Assembly (NCBI RefSeq): GCF_022229005.1
Contig: NZ_JAKKFD010000034.1
Location: forward strand, 62,001 to 126,000
Direction: 5' to 3'
DNA: 64,000 bases
Origin: Micromonospora trifolii
GTDB taxonomy: Bacteria > Actinomycetota > Actinomycetes > Mycobacteriales > Micromonosporaceae
A model generated the notes under the pieces. It was not told the DNA's origin and searched no databases. It worked only from the letters and a program-made list of their open reading frames with translations. The position numbers were made by a program, and so were the translations under genes. The number at the start of each line of letters is the position of its first letter. Within the stretch, counting starts at the first letter, position 1. Below, piece after piece: positions 7,143 through 16,304 of the stretch.

Positions 7143-8008
7143 CAGGTGGTGCGCCGCCGCCGACGCCAGAGCAGCAGGGCCACCGCGCCGGCCGCCGCGG
7201 CCAGACCGCCGGCCACCACTGGGTACGCGTCGAACCCGGCCCCGGCGGTGCCACCGGCGCCGGTGTCCACCCCGCCGGCCGGGACGACGGTGCCGCCCTC
7301 GGCGTCGCGGCGCAGCTCGGCGGTGAGCCCGCCCTGTTTCGCGTCGAGCACCAGCAGCGAGTAGACCGCGCCGCCGGTGAGCCGCACCTCGGCGTCGGTG
7401 CTCGGCCCGCCGGCACCCGTCAGCTTCAGCCGCCAACTGCCCGGCTCGACCTGCTGGTAGTCGGTAGTGGTGGCGAACTGCACCCCGTCGGCGATCATCG
7501 GGCCGTCGGCGGCGGCCACGTCGAGCACCGGGGTCCGCACCGACGCCTGCACGACCCGCACCTTCGCGCGGCCGTCGGTGGGGGCGCTGAGATCGTCGTT
7601 GAGCACCCGCAGGCCGAGGTCGGCGTGCCGGCCGACACCGGCCACAGTGAAGGCGTCGCCGCTGGTCACCGCGACCTCGGTGGTCAGCACCGGGGGGTCG
7701 GTGGCGGGGGCACCGGCCTCGCGCATCGCCACCGCGTAGCGGCCCGGCGCGAGTTCGAGGTAGTCGGATACCACGCCGTAACCGACCCCGGGAAAGACCT
7801 GCGGCTTCGCCGCGCCCGGCGCGGCCAGGTAGACGTCCACCGCCGGGGTGTCCGGGGAGAGGTGCGCGAGCCGGACGTATCCGACGGTGTCCGCGCCGGT
7901 CGCGGCGTTGGCCGGAATCGGAATGGCGGCGGTGGCGAGGGCGGTGCCGAGCAGGAGCGCGCCGGAGCCGGCCAGCAGCCGGCGGGGCACGGTACGGAGC
8001 GTGTGCAT
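7139..8008 (-). CDS. secreted DUF4397 protein, C-terminally membrane-anchored
   Basis: 289 residues: twin-Arg-containing signal peptide ending near ANA (about residue 36), two DUF4397 beta-sandwich repeats (starting 'VRLAHLSPDTPAVDVYL' and 'VRVVQASVRTPVLDVAA'), a Gly/Ala/Thr linker, then a hydrophobic helix and an RRRRR tail. Start ATG 8008 has GGAGG 6 nt upstream. It overlaps the sortase start by 4 nt. The C-terminal helix plus basic tail resembles a sorting signal, but the residues before it (GFDAYPVVAGG) do not match LPxTG or LAxTG. It may be a plain tail-anchored surface protein. DUF4397 proteins have no known biochemical role. Confidence 0.83.
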   Translation of the reverse strand: MHTLRTVPRRLLAGSGALLLGTALATAAIPIPANAATGADTVGYVRLAHLSPDTPAVDVYLAAPGAAKPQVFPGVGYGVVSDYLELAPGRYAVAMREAGAPATDPPVLTTEVAVTSGDAFTVAGVGRHADLGLRVLNDDLSAPTDGRAKVRVVQASVRTPVLDVAAADGPMIADGVQFATTTDYQQVEPGSWRLKLTGAGGPSTDAEVRLTGGAVYSLLVLDAKQGGLTAELRRDAEGGTVVPAGGVDTGAGGTAGAGFDAYPVVAGGLAAAAGAVALLLWRRRRRTTW

Positions 8009-8073
8009 GTCGCCTCCGGGGGCACGTTCGGTGAGCGGGCGGCAACCCAGAGAACAGGGTCCCGTGAACAGGA

Positions 8074-8094
8074 CTGTGGCGCAAGTTGCCACAG
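8074..8094. promoter_or_regulatory. dyad CTGTGGC-N7-GCCACAG
   Basis: Perfect 7-bp inverted repeat in the 170-bp divergent region between the DUF4397-sortase operon and the membrane protein gene. Shape of an operator, regulator unknown. Confidence 0.35.
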
Positions 8095-8178
8095 CGATGT
8101 TTTTGTCGGCTGTCGCTACCGATTCGACGCAGGGGGACGAGCTGTTTGGGTTCGCCCACGAGTGGCTACTGGACAGCA

Positions 8179-8790
8179 ATGGTGACGGAGGTCGATGCGG
8201 GGGAGATTCGGTTCCGGCGGTCCCGCAGGCGGGTGCTGGGCCGGGTGGCCTGCGCAGCGCTGGTGGTCCTGCCGGCCTTCGCCTTGCTCGGCGTCGCGTT
8301 CGGCAATGCCTGGTACAACCCGCTTCCGCACGGGCCGATACTTCTGCTGGCGGCGATCCGCTTCCCGATACACCTACGGCGTCAGGGCGGGCTGCCGCTC
8401 CGGCTGACCCGCGACTTCCTCGAACTGACAGTGCCTGGCGGTGGGACGGTACAGGTCGACTGGCCCGACCTGACCCGAGCCGAGGTGCGGGGCGGGTTCA
8501 GCCCGACCCTGGTCGTCGACATCGCCGATCGGGCCCGCTCCCGGCCGGTGCTGGACCGCTGGGAATGGGGCCGGGTGGGCCTGTGGAGCAGGGCCCGCGG
8601 GCGGAGCCCGCAGGAGATCCACGTGTCGCTTGTCGCCACCACGCCGAACGTCCACCGACTACGGGCCGAACTGGCGCACCGGATGTCCCGCGTCGCCGAC
8701 GACCCGTCGCCCCGCCGCCCTCCGCACGACCACCCGCTAGGCGATCGTGGGGAGGGTGGCGGGCCTAGCTCAGCGGGTGGCGGCGGCTAG
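8179..8790 (+). CDS. membrane protein of unknown function
   Basis: About 203 residues. Two hydrophobic segments near residues 22-40 and 48-62, flanking a short loop, then a cytoplasmic beta-rich region ('LRLTRDFLELTVPGGGTVQVDWPDLTRAEV') that resembles a PH-like fold, and a Pro/His/Gly-rich tail. I do not recognise the family. The ATG at 8179 precedes the first membrane segment; a GTG one codon later is equally possible. Its end overlaps the convergent reductase gene by 21 bp. Confidence 0.65.
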   Translation: MVTEVDAGEIRFRRSRRRVLGRVACAALVVLPAFALLGVAFGNAWYNPLPHGPILLLAAIRFPIHLRRQGGLPLRLTRDFLELTVPGGGTVQVDWPDLTRAEVRGGFSPTLVVDIADRARSRPVLDRWEWGRVGLWSRARGRSPQEIHVSLVATTPNVHRLRAELAHRMSRVADDPSPRRPPHDHPLGDRGEGGGPSSAGGGG

Positions 8791-9444
8791 GGCGGCGCGT
8801 AGCTTCGCGGCGTCGCCCGGGGCCGGGTGCTCCCAGTCGGTCGGGCTGGCGGAGTAGAGCGTGCCGTACGCCGGGGTGTCCGGCTGGTAGCGCCACCCCT
8901 CGGCCAACTGGCCGGCGTCCACCGCGTCGTAGCCGATCCGGTCCAGGAAGGCGGTCACCTCAGCCTTCGCGGCGGCGTCGTCACCGGCGATCGCGAGGGC
9001 GCTGCGGTCGGCCGCGCCGGACGGCCGGGGGAGCGCGGCCAGGCCCTTGAAGTAGATGTTGTTGAAGACCTTGACCACCCGCGAGTCCGGCAGGTGCCGC
9101 TGGAGCAGCTCGCTGCTGGTGGTCTCGCCGGAGTCCAGCTCCGGGAAGGTGCCGTCGCGCTGCGGGTAGTAGTTGTTGGTGTCGATGACGACCTTGCCGG
9201 CCAGCGGTTCCACGGGCACCGCGCGGTACGCCTTCAGCGGCACACTGACCACCACCAGGTCGCCGACCTGCGCCGCGTCCTGCGTCGTGCCGGCGCTGGC
9301 GTGCGCGCCCAGGGTCTCGACCAGGTCGGTGAGGGTCTCCGGGCCCCGCGAGTTGCTCAGCACCACGTCGTAGCCGGCGTCGACGGCCAGCCGGGCCACG
9401 GTGCCGCCGATGTTGCCACTGCCGATCAGTCCCACAGTTGTCAT
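8770..9444 (-). CDS. NADPH:F420 oxidoreductase-like protein
   Basis: 224 residues. N-terminal Rossmann motif 'MTTVGLIGSGNIGGTVARLA' and the 'LSNSRGPETL' segment that in the family binds the NADP 2'-phosphate, then 'VVIDTNNYYPQRDG' and 'VVKVFNNIYFKGL'. This is the F420-dependent NADP oxidoreductase/NADP-dinucleotide-binding fold family; many actinobacterial members are not proven F420 enzymes. Start ATG 9444 begins directly at the Rossmann strand. The upstream 351-bp gap contains a long inverted repeat and possibly a gene remnant. Confidence 0.82.
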   Translation of the reverse strand: MTTVGLIGSGNIGGTVARLAVDAGYDVVLSNSRGPETLTDLVETLGAHASAGTTQDAAQVGDLVVVSVPLKAYRAVPVEPLAGKVVIDTNNYYPQRDGTFPELDSGETTSSELLQRHLPDSRVVKVFNNIYFKGLAALPRPSGAADRSALAIAGDDAAAKAEVTAFLDRIGYDAVDAGQLAEGWRYQPDTPAYGTLYSASPTDWEHPAPGDAAKLRAALAAATR

Positions 9445-9479
9445 GCTCGTTCCCAACTCCGTCCACCCACGACGCATTC

Positions 9480-9692
9480 CCGACCAGACTGGTGGGTTAT
9501 TTCGATTGCTCGCTGCCGGCAGCTGCGCAGGCTGCTCGCGGCGGGCGCCTGGACGCGCGCGAGCCGCCCTGCACAACGTACTGCTCACGCCGGTCACCGA
9601 CCGGCTCTCCGGGGACCTGCCACTCTCCGGTGACGAGCGGTTCGGGCGGGTGGTCGCGGTGGACCGCCGGTCCTCCTGCGGCGCCGGCCCGG
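9480..9692 (+). pseudogene. possible degraded coding remnant
   Basis: In the 351-bp gap before the glutathione peroxidase gene, one rightward frame reads ...ALHNVLLTPVTDRLSGDLPL... and ...FGRVVAVDRRSSC..., which looks protein-like and ends near an Arg-Arg-Ser-Ser-Cys that faintly recalls the C-terminal cysteine motif of FhuF-like ferric reductases. The motif is incomplete, no ribosome-binding site is seen, and no full gene fits. Weak evidence; it may be chance. Confidence 0.15.
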
Positions 9693-9702
9693 CAAGATCG
9701 CG

Positions 9703-9770
9703 CTTGATCCGGGATGTAGTGGCATCCGAGAGTTGGCAGGCCACTACATCCATGTTCGAGCGTGATCAAG
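9703..9770. repeat. imperfect long inverted repeat, GATC in arms
   Basis: Outer arms CTTGATC (9703-9709) and GATCAAG (9764-9770), inner perfect 12-bp arms (9712-9723 and 9740-9751). 26 nt from the stop codon of the leftward glutathione peroxidase gene, so placed as its terminator. Confidence 0.65.
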
Positions 9771-9795
9771 GCGGTGCGGTGCGGCGCCCGGGGCG

Positions 9796-10287
9796 TCAGG
9801 AGGTGGGGAGGGCCTTCTCGACTGCTACGCGCAGGTCGTCGGAGTCGGGCTCGACAGTGGGGGCGAAGCGGGCGGCGACCGAGCCGTCCGGGGCCACCAG
9901 GAACTTCTCGAAGTTCCAGCGCACGTCTCCGGTGTGCCCGTCGGCGTCGGGGGTGCCCACGAGCGCGGCGTAGAGCGGGTGCCGGTCGGGGCCGTTGACG
10001 TCGACCTTCTCGGTCAGCGGGAAGGTGACGCCGTAGTTGACCTGGCAGAAGTCGCTGATCTCGGCGGCGCTGCCCGGCTCCTGCCCGGCGAACTGGTTGC
10101 ACGGCACCCCGAGCACCACCAGGCCTCGGTCGGCGTAGGAGTCGGCGAGCGTCTGGAGGCCGGCGTACTGCGGGGTGAGGCCACAGCGCGAGGCCACGTT
10201 GACGACCAGCAGCGCCTTGCCGCGGTAGCGGGCCAGGTCGGCGGGGCCGCCGTTGAGGGCGTCGATCGGGATGTCGAAGACGGTCAT
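9796..10287 (-). CDS. glutathione peroxidase-family thiol peroxidase
   Basis: 163 residues. Reduces hydroperoxides with a redox cysteine: Cys35 in 'VASRCGLTPQY', Gln69 in 'CNQFAGQEPG', Trp124 in 'WNFEKFLV', and a candidate resolving Cys81 in 'FCQVNYG'. The peroxidatic residue is Cys, not selenocysteine. With a resolving Cys in this place such enzymes usually use thioredoxin instead of glutathione, and actinobacteria lack glutathione, so the name describes the fold only. Leftward single gene, head-to-head with the chitinase gene. Confidence 0.92.
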   Translation of the reverse strand: MTVFDIPIDALNGGPADLARYRGKALLVVNVASRCGLTPQYAGLQTLADSYADRGLVVLGVPCNQFAGQEPGSAAEISDFCQVNYGVTFPLTEKVDVNGPDRHPLYAALVGTPDADGHTGDVRWNFEKFLVAPDGSVAARFAPTVEPDSDDLRVAVEKALPTS

Positions 10288-10422
10288 GGGCCGAGGCTAC
10301 GCGCCGGCCGGGCTTCCATCCGGGGTGGGCGCAGCGTGAGCACTCCGTGCACCAGAAGAAATCGAAACATGCGCATCTTGACGAACTGATGACGCCGTGA
10401 GTACCGTCTCACCATCTCTTTT

Positions 10423-10433
10423 GGAAAGTTTCC
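10423..10433. promoter_or_regulatory. GGAAAGTTTCC palindrome upstream of chitinase
   Basis: Perfect 5+1+5 palindrome within TTTTGGAAAGTTTCCTAACAG, 21 bp upstream of the chitinase ATG. Placed like an operator. Similar elements lie before secreted glycoside hydrolase genes of related actinomycetes, as far as I recall; the binding protein is not known to me. Confidence 0.5.
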
Positions 10434-10454
10434 TAACAGTTCGGGAGACGCCTC

Positions 10455-12080
10455 ATGAAAAGATCGCTCCGCCGGGCCCTCTGGGCCGGTGCCGTGGTCG
10501 CCGTGACCGTCGCAGCGGTGCCGGTGACCACCGCGTTCGGCGCCGGCACCGTCACCACCACCTTCACCAAGGCGCAGGACTGGGGGACCGGTCACGAGAC
10601 GAGGGTGACCGTCACCAACGGTTCCAGCGCCACTGTCACCACCTGGCGCATCGAGTTCGACCTGCCGTCGGGCACCACCATCAGCAGCGCGTGGGACGCC
10701 GACGTCACCAGCAGCGGCAACCACTACGTCGCGGTCAAGAAGAGCTGGGCCGGCGGCATCGCCCCCGGCGCCTCGTTCAGCTGGGGCTACAACGGCAGTG
10801 GCGCCTACAAGGCACCGCTGAACTGCACCATCAACGGCGCCGCGTGCGGCGGCGGAACGACCCCGCCGACCACCACTCCGCCGACCACCACCCCACCGAC
10901 GACGACGCCGCCCACCACCCCTCCGCCCACCACGCCACCGCCGACCACCAACCCGCCGAACCCGGGTGGGAAGAAGATCGTCGGCTACTTCGCCGAGTGG
11001 GGCGTCTACGGGCGCAACTACCACGTCAAGAACATCCAGACCAGCGGCTCGGCCGCCAAGCTGACCCACATCCTGTACGCCTTCGGCAACACCACCGGCG
11101 GTCGTTGCGCCATCGGTGACAGCTACGCCGACTACGAGAAGGCCTACACCGCTGCGGAGAGCGTGGACGGCGTCGCCGACACGTGGGACCAGCCGCTGCG
11201 CGGCAGCTTCAACCAGCTGCGCAAGCTCAAGCAGCTGAACCCGCACCTCAAGGTGATCTGGTCGTTCGGTGGCTGGACCTGGTCCGGCGGCTTCACGCAG
11301 GCCGCGCAGAACCCGGCCGCGTTCGCCGAGAGCTGCTACAACCTGGTCGAGGACCCGCGCTGGGCGGACGTCTTCGACGGCATCGACGTCGACTGGGAGT
11401 ACCCCAACGCCTGCGGTCTGAGCTGTGACACCAGCGGCCCGAACGCGTTCAAGAACGTGATCAGCGCGCTGCGGTCGAAGTTCGGGTCCAGCGCCCTGGT
11501 CACCGCCGCCATCACCGCGGACGGCAGCAACGGCGGCAAGATCGACGCCACCGACTACGCCGGTGCGATCGGCAACCTCAACTGGTTGATGCCGATGACC
11601 TACGACTACTTCGGCGCCTTCGCCGCCCAGGGTCCGACGGCACCGCACTCACCGCTGACCTCGTACACCGGCATCCCGCAGCAGGGCTTCAACTCCGACG
11701 CGGCGATCCAGAAGCTCAAGAGCAAGGGCGTCCCGGCCAACAAGCTGCTGCTCGGCATCGGCTTCTACGGTCGGGGCTGGACCGGTGTCACCCAGGCCGC
11801 TCCGGGTGGCAGCGCCACCGGCGCGGCGCCGGGCACCTACGAGGCCGGCATCGAGGACTACAAGGTCCTCAAGAACACCTGCCCGGCCACCGGCACGATC
11901 GCCGGTACCGCGTACGCCAAGTGCGGCAGCAACTGGTGGAGCTACGACACCCCGTCGACCATCAACGGCAAGATGACGTACGCGAACAACCAGGGCCTCG
12001 GTGGCGCGTTCTTCTGGGAGCTCTCCGGTGACACGAGCAACGGCGAGCTCATCGGCGCCATCAAGGGCGGTCTCGGCTGA
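10455..12080 (+). CDS. secreted chitinase: CBM2 - Pro/Thr linker - GH18
   Basis: 541 residues. Sec signal peptide (about 1-29, KRSLRR... then AFGA), a family 2 carbohydrate-binding module (about 30-135, with aromatic residues and the Cys125-Cys132 region 'LNCTINGAACGG'), a PPTTT-repeat linker (about 136-172), and a GH18 barrel from 'KKIVGYFAEWGVYGRNY'. The catalytic motif DGIDVDWE lies at 308-315, with Glu315 as proton donor and Asp313 supporting the substrate-assisted mechanism. 'MTYDYFGAF' is the conserved substrate-binding strand. Breaks down chitin outside the cell. Start ATG 10455 has GGGAG upstream. A palindrome at 10423 and a terminator at 12107 bound a single-gene unit. Confidence 0.96.
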   Translation: MKRSLRRALWAGAVVAVTVAAVPVTTAFGAGTVTTTFTKAQDWGTGHETRVTVTNGSSATVTTWRIEFDLPSGTTISSAWDADVTSSGNHYVAVKKSWAGGIAPGASFSWGYNGSGAYKAPLNCTINGAACGGGTTPPTTTPPTTTPPTTTPPTTPPPTTPPPTTNPPNPGGKKIVGYFAEWGVYGRNYHVKNIQTSGSAAKLTHILYAFGNTTGGRCAIGDSYADYEKAYTAAESVDGVADTWDQPLRGSFNQLRKLKQLNPHLKVIWSFGGWTWSGGFTQAAQNPAAFAESCYNLVEDPRWADVFDGIDVDWEYPNACGLSCDTSGPNAFKNVISALRSKFGSSALVTAAITADGSNGGKIDATDYAGAIGNLNWLMPMTYDYFGAFAAQGPTAPHSPLTSYTGIPQQGFNSDAAIQKLKSKGVPANKLLLGIGFYGRGWTGVTQAAPGGSATGAAPGTYEAGIEDYKVLKNTCPATGTIAGTAYAKCGSNWWSYDTPSTINGKMTYANNQGLGGAFFWELSGDTSNGELIGAIKGGLG

Positions 12081-12106
12081 GCCGAGGGCCGACGCACCAC
12101 CCACAC

Positions 12107-12139
12107 GGCGGGAAGGGGCCCGCACCGTCCCTTCCCGCC
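12107..12139 (+). terminator. terminator after chitinase
   Basis: Perfect 11-bp stem (12107-12117 with 12129-12139), 27 nt after the chitinase stop codon, loop 11 nt. Confidence 0.8.
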
Positions 12140-12261
12140 CGTGACACAGCGGCCCGGTCGACGCCCAGCGTCGGCCGGGCCGCCGCCGTTGGGCTCGGTC
12201 AGTTGGATGTGGCAGACTCGCGGCTCGGCACGTCTCGATCTCACCGCCGACGGAGGTGATC

Positions 12262-12768
12262 ATGCGCCCGACCCACCGCAGGCTGGCGGCGACCGCCGCC
12301 GGGCTGGTGCTGCTGCCGGTTGCCCTGGTCGGCTGCGGAATCGGCGACAAGGACGAGGAGAAGTCCGCCCCCAAGCCGGCCCGAGCCCCCGCCGAGGAGG
12401 CCGCCACCCGCTCCCGTGAGCGCGTGCAGGCGTACCTCGACGCGATGGCGGCCAAGGACGTCGCCGCCGGCCGCAGCCAGCTCTGCGCGCTGCTGCACGA
12501 CGGCTTCGACCTGGGTGCCACCGGCCCCAACGGCGACTTCGCCGACCACTTCCAGGTGCCGGAGGCGGCCATCACCGACGTCCGGTCCGGTCCGCTCGGG
12601 CAGGAGGTCCGCGTCTCGGTCTCGGTCACTGTCGGCAAGCGGACCGTCATCCGACCGCTGGTCTTCACCGTCACCCGGGACGGCGGCGACTGGTGCATCG
12701 CCGCCGAAGCGCCGGGCGCGCCGGTCGCCCCGACGCCGACCGGCGTCGCCCCCACCCGCGCGTCCTGA
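12262..12768 (+). CDS. putative lipoprotein
   Basis: 168 residues. Lipobox 'LVGC' with Cys at about residue 25 after a short hydrophobic signal, so a membrane-anchored lipoprotein. An Ala/Pro/Glu-rich linker follows, then a roughly 100-residue domain beginning 'RVQAYLDAMAAKDVAAGRSQLCALLHDGF' whose helix-rich start and beta-rich end ('VRVSVSVTVGKRTVIRPLVFTVTRDGGDWCI') look like the NTF2/SnoaL-like fold common in actinobacterial lipoproteins. GGAGG lies 5 nt before ATG 12262, which decides this start over a GTG two codons earlier. Function unknown. Confidence 0.78.
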   Translation: MRPTHRRLAATAAGLVLLPVALVGCGIGDKDEEKSAPKPARAPAEEAATRSRERVQAYLDAMAAKDVAAGRSQLCALLHDGFDLGATGPNGDFADHFQVPEAAITDVRSGPLGQEVRVSVSVTVGKRTVIRPLVFTVTRDGGDWCIAAEAPGAPVAPTPTGVAPTRAS

Positions 12769-12775
12769 CCAGCGC

Positions 12776-12802
12776 CCGGCAGATTGATCTCCCATCTGCC
12801 GG
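12776..12802 (+). terminator. hairpin after lipoprotein gene
   Basis: Perfect 9-bp stem (12776-12784 with 12794-12802), 7 nt after the lipoprotein stop codon and 54 nt before the aroG start; upstream of the likely aroG transcription start, so it terminates the lipoprotein transcript. Confidence 0.65.
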
Positions 12803-12842
12803 AACCGTCCCCCTCGCCGCCCGGCCACCCCGACCGTCGCCG

Positions 12843-12848
12843 TACGCT
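12843..12848 (+). promoter_or_regulatory. -10 box TACGCT, leaderless aroG
   Basis: TANNNT hexamer ending 7 nt before the ATG at 12856. This spacing places transcription start at or next to the start codon; no ribosome-binding site is visible. Confidence 0.55.
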
Positions 12849-12855
12849 TTCTGTC

Positions 12856-14262
12856 ATGCGCCATGAGTGGCATCAGCTGAGCCATCCCGCGGTGGGCAGC
12901 CCGGGCCTACAGACCAGCCGACCGACCGTCGACTCCGCCGAGGACGCCGCACTCGGTCTGGACCGTTGGCGGGAGCTGCCCCGCGAGCAGGTCCCGCCGT
13001 GGTCCGACCCGGCTGCCGTGGCAGCGGTCTGCAAGGTCCTCGACACCGTGCCGTCGGTCGTCGCGCCCTACGAGGTGGACCAGCTCCGGCAGAAGCTCGC
13101 CCTGGTCTGCGAGGGCAAGGCGTTCCTGTTGCAGGGCGGTGACTGCGCCGAGACGTTCGTGGACAACACCGAGAGCCACCTCTTGGCCAACGCCCGCACC
13201 CTGCTCCAGATGGCGATCGTGCTCACCTACGGCGCGTCGCTGCCGGTGGTCAAGGTCGCCCGGGTCGCCGGGCAGTACACGAAGCCCCGCTCGCTGCCGA
13301 CCGACGCCCGCGGCCTGCCCGCGTACCGCGGCGACATGATCAACTCGCTGGAGGCCGACCCGGCCGCCCGGGTCGCCGACCCGCAGCGCATGATCCGCGC
13401 GTACGCCAACTCGGCGGCGGCGATGAACATGCTCCGGGCGTACCTCGCCGGCGGACTCGCCGACCTGCACGCCGTGCACGACTGGAACAAGGGCTTCGTG
13501 AAGAACTCCCCGGCGGGGGAGCGGTACGAGGCGATCGCCCGGGAGATCGACCGGGCGCTGGCCTTCATCCGGGCCTGCGGCATGACCGACGACGAGGCGC
13601 TGCGCACCGTCACGCTCTACTGCTCCCACGAGGCCCTCGCCCTGGAGTACGACCGGGCGCTCACCCGGGTCTCCGACCGTCGGGCGTACGGGCTCTCCGG
13701 GCACTTCCTCTGGATCGGCGAGCGCACCCGGCAGATCAGCGGGGCGCACATCGACTTCATCTCCCGGATCGCCAACCCGATCGGGGTCAAGCTCGGCCCG
13801 ACCACCTCCCCGGACGAGGCGATCGAGTTGTGCGAGAAGCTCAACCCGGACAACATCCCCGGCCGGCTCACCCTGATCAGCCGGATGGGCAACCACCGGG
13901 TACGCGACGCGCTGCCGCCGATCGTCGCCAAGGTCACCGCCGCCGGCGCCAAGGTGGTCTGGCAGTGCGACCCGATGCACGGCAACACGCACGAGTCGTC
14001 AAACGGCTACAAGACCCGGCACTTCGACCGCATCGTCGACGAGGTGCTCGGCTACTTCGAGGTGCACCGGGGGCTGGACACCCACCCCGGTGGTCTGCAC
14101 GTCGAGTTGACCGGCGAGGACGTCACCGAGTGCCTCGGCGGCGCCCAGGGGATCGAGGACCTCGACCTGCCCGACCGGTACGAGACCGCCTGCGACCCGC
14201 GACTGAACACTCAGCAGTCGCTGGAGTTGGCGTTCCTCGTAGCGGAGATGCTGCGTGGCTGA
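12856..14262 (+). CDS. aroG: class II DAHP synthase
   Basis: 468 residues, close to the 462 of M. tuberculosis AroG. Joins phosphoenolpyruvate and erythrose 4-phosphate, the first step of aromatic amino acid synthesis. Family motifs: 'FLLQGGDCAETF', 'KVARVAGQYTKPRS', 'DMINSLEADPAARVADPQRM', 'NWNKGF'-like 'DWNKGFVK', 'GLSGHFLWIGERTRQ', 'NPIGVKLGPTTSPDEA', 'KVVWQCDPMHGNTH' and 'GGLHVELTGEDVTEC'. Cys, His and Glu residues of these motifs bind the divalent metal. ATG 12856 lies 7 nt after a TACGCT box, so the mRNA is likely leaderless. Threonine aldolase follows after 32 nt and may share the transcript. The Mtb order aroG-pknL is kept nearby. Confidence 0.95.
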   Translation: MRHEWHQLSHPAVGSPGLQTSRPTVDSAEDAALGLDRWRELPREQVPPWSDPAAVAAVCKVLDTVPSVVAPYEVDQLRQKLALVCEGKAFLLQGGDCAETFVDNTESHLLANARTLLQMAIVLTYGASLPVVKVARVAGQYTKPRSLPTDARGLPAYRGDMINSLEADPAARVADPQRMIRAYANSAAAMNMLRAYLAGGLADLHAVHDWNKGFVKNSPAGERYEAIAREIDRALAFIRACGMTDDEALRTVTLYCSHEALALEYDRALTRVSDRRAYGLSGHFLWIGERTRQISGAHIDFISRIANPIGVKLGPTTSPDEAIELCEKLNPDNIPGRLTLISRMGNHRVRDALPPIVAKVTAAGAKVVWQCDPMHGNTHESSNGYKTRHFDRIVDEVLGYFEVHRGLDTHPGGLHVELTGEDVTECLGGAQGIEDLDLPDRYETACDPRLNTQQSLELAFLVAEMLRG

Positions 14263-14294
14263 GCTTGCGAGCCCCGCAGTCGCCAGCCGAGAGG

Positions 14295-15335
<1,041 letters not shown>

Positions 15336-15366
15336 AACCCCCACCCCCACCCCCCGTTCGCCGCGG

Positions 15367-15422
15367 TGATCAAGAGGTTCGCGTCAGATCCCGGTCGCCG
15401 GGTGACGCAAACCTCTTGATCA
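15367..15422. repeat. long inverted repeat, GATC in arms
   Basis: 20-bp arms (15367-15386 and 15403-15422) with a single mismatch, outer end TGATCAAGAGG. The loop itself contains CCCGG-tcg-CCGGG, which extends the stem. Between convergent threonine aldolase and endonuclease IV genes. Confidence 0.8.
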
Positions 15423-15434
15423 ACAAGGTTGGGG

Positions 15435-16304
15435 TCAGGGGTGCGACAGGCGGGTGAGGGTGGTGATGTCGGCGGCGTGGCCCACGTGCTTCTCGCTCGG
15501 GGTTTCCACGACGACCGGGACGCCGGCGGTCGCCGGGTGGGCCATCAGCTCGGCGAAGGCGGGCTCGCCGATGCTGCCCTTGCCGATGTTCTCGTGCCGA
15601 TCCCGGGTGGAGCCGCACAGGTCCTTCGAGTCGTTGGCGTGAACCAGCCGCAGCCGGTCCGCACCGACGGTGGCCACCAGGGTGTCCAGGGTCGCCGTCA
15701 TGCCGCCCTCGGCCGCCAGGTCGTGGCCGGCCGCCCAGGCGTGGCAGGTGTCGAAGCAGACCCCGAGCATGGGGTGCCCGTCCACCGCGTCCAGGTAGGG
15801 CCCGAGCTGCTCCACTCGGGAGGCCAGTGACCGGCCACCGCCGGCGCTCGGCTCGACCAGCAACATCGGCCCGCCGGCGTCGGCAGCCCAGTCGAGCAGC
15901 GGCAACAACACCTCGCGGACCTGTCGCATCGCCGCTTCGGCGTGCCCCTCGTCCACCGAACTGCCCGCGTGGAACACCACCCCGCGTGCGCCGATCGCCA
16001 CGCCCCGGCGCAGCGCGTGCGCCAGCGTCTCGGCCGACTTCTCGACAGTGGCCGGGGTGGGCGAGCCCAGGTTGACCAGCAGCGCGGCGTGGATGAACGC
16101 GGGAATGCCCCGCTCGGCGCAACCGTCGCGGAACAGCGCGTCCTGCACCGGGTCGCCGGCGGGCAGTGCCCAGCCTCGCGAGTTGGAGACGTAGACCTGC
16201 ACCACCTGCGCACCGGTAGCGTCGGCGTACGGCAGGGCAGCCTTCGCCAGCCCACCCGAGGTCGGAGTGTGCGTGCCCACCGGCCGCGCGGAGATCGTCG
16301 GCAT
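15435..16304 (-). CDS. nfo: deoxyribonuclease IV (AP endonuclease)
   Basis: 289 residues. Cuts DNA 5' of abasic sites in base excision repair. TIM-barrel endonuclease IV motifs: 'VQVYVSNSRGW', 'FIHAALLVNLGSP', 'VVFHAGSS', 'MLLVEPSAGGG', 'LGVCFDTCHAWAAGHDL', 'RLRLVHANDSKDLCGSTRDRHENIGKGSIG' and 'VVVETPS'. The His, Asp and Glu in these motifs hold the three zinc ions. Starting at ATG 16304 gives a 4-nt ATGA overlap with the kinase gene upstream, so the pair is coupled. The linkage of kinase and repair enzyme is close but functional connection is not evident. Confidence 0.93.
   Translation of the reverse strand: MPTISARPVGTHTPTSGGLAKAALPYADATGAQVVQVYVSNSRGWALPAGDPVQDALFRDGCAERGIPAFIHAALLVNLGSPTPATVEKSAETLAHALRRGVAIGARGVVFHAGSSVDEGHAEAAMRQVREVLLPLLDWAADAGGPMLLVEPSAGGGRSLASRVEQLGPYLDAVDGHPMLGVCFDTCHAWAAGHDLAAEGGMTATLDTLVATVGADRLRLVHANDSKDLCGSTRDRHENIGKGSIGEPAFAELMAHPATAGVPVVVETPSEKHVGHAADITTLTRLSHP

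Noticed and set aside
10288..10454. DasR-type site before the chitinase gene
   Set aside because: No copy of the known dre or chitinase direct-repeat consensus could be found.
10855..10965. CRISPR-like or satellite repeat
   Set aside because: It is the in-frame Pro/Thr linker of the chitinase, coding repeats only.
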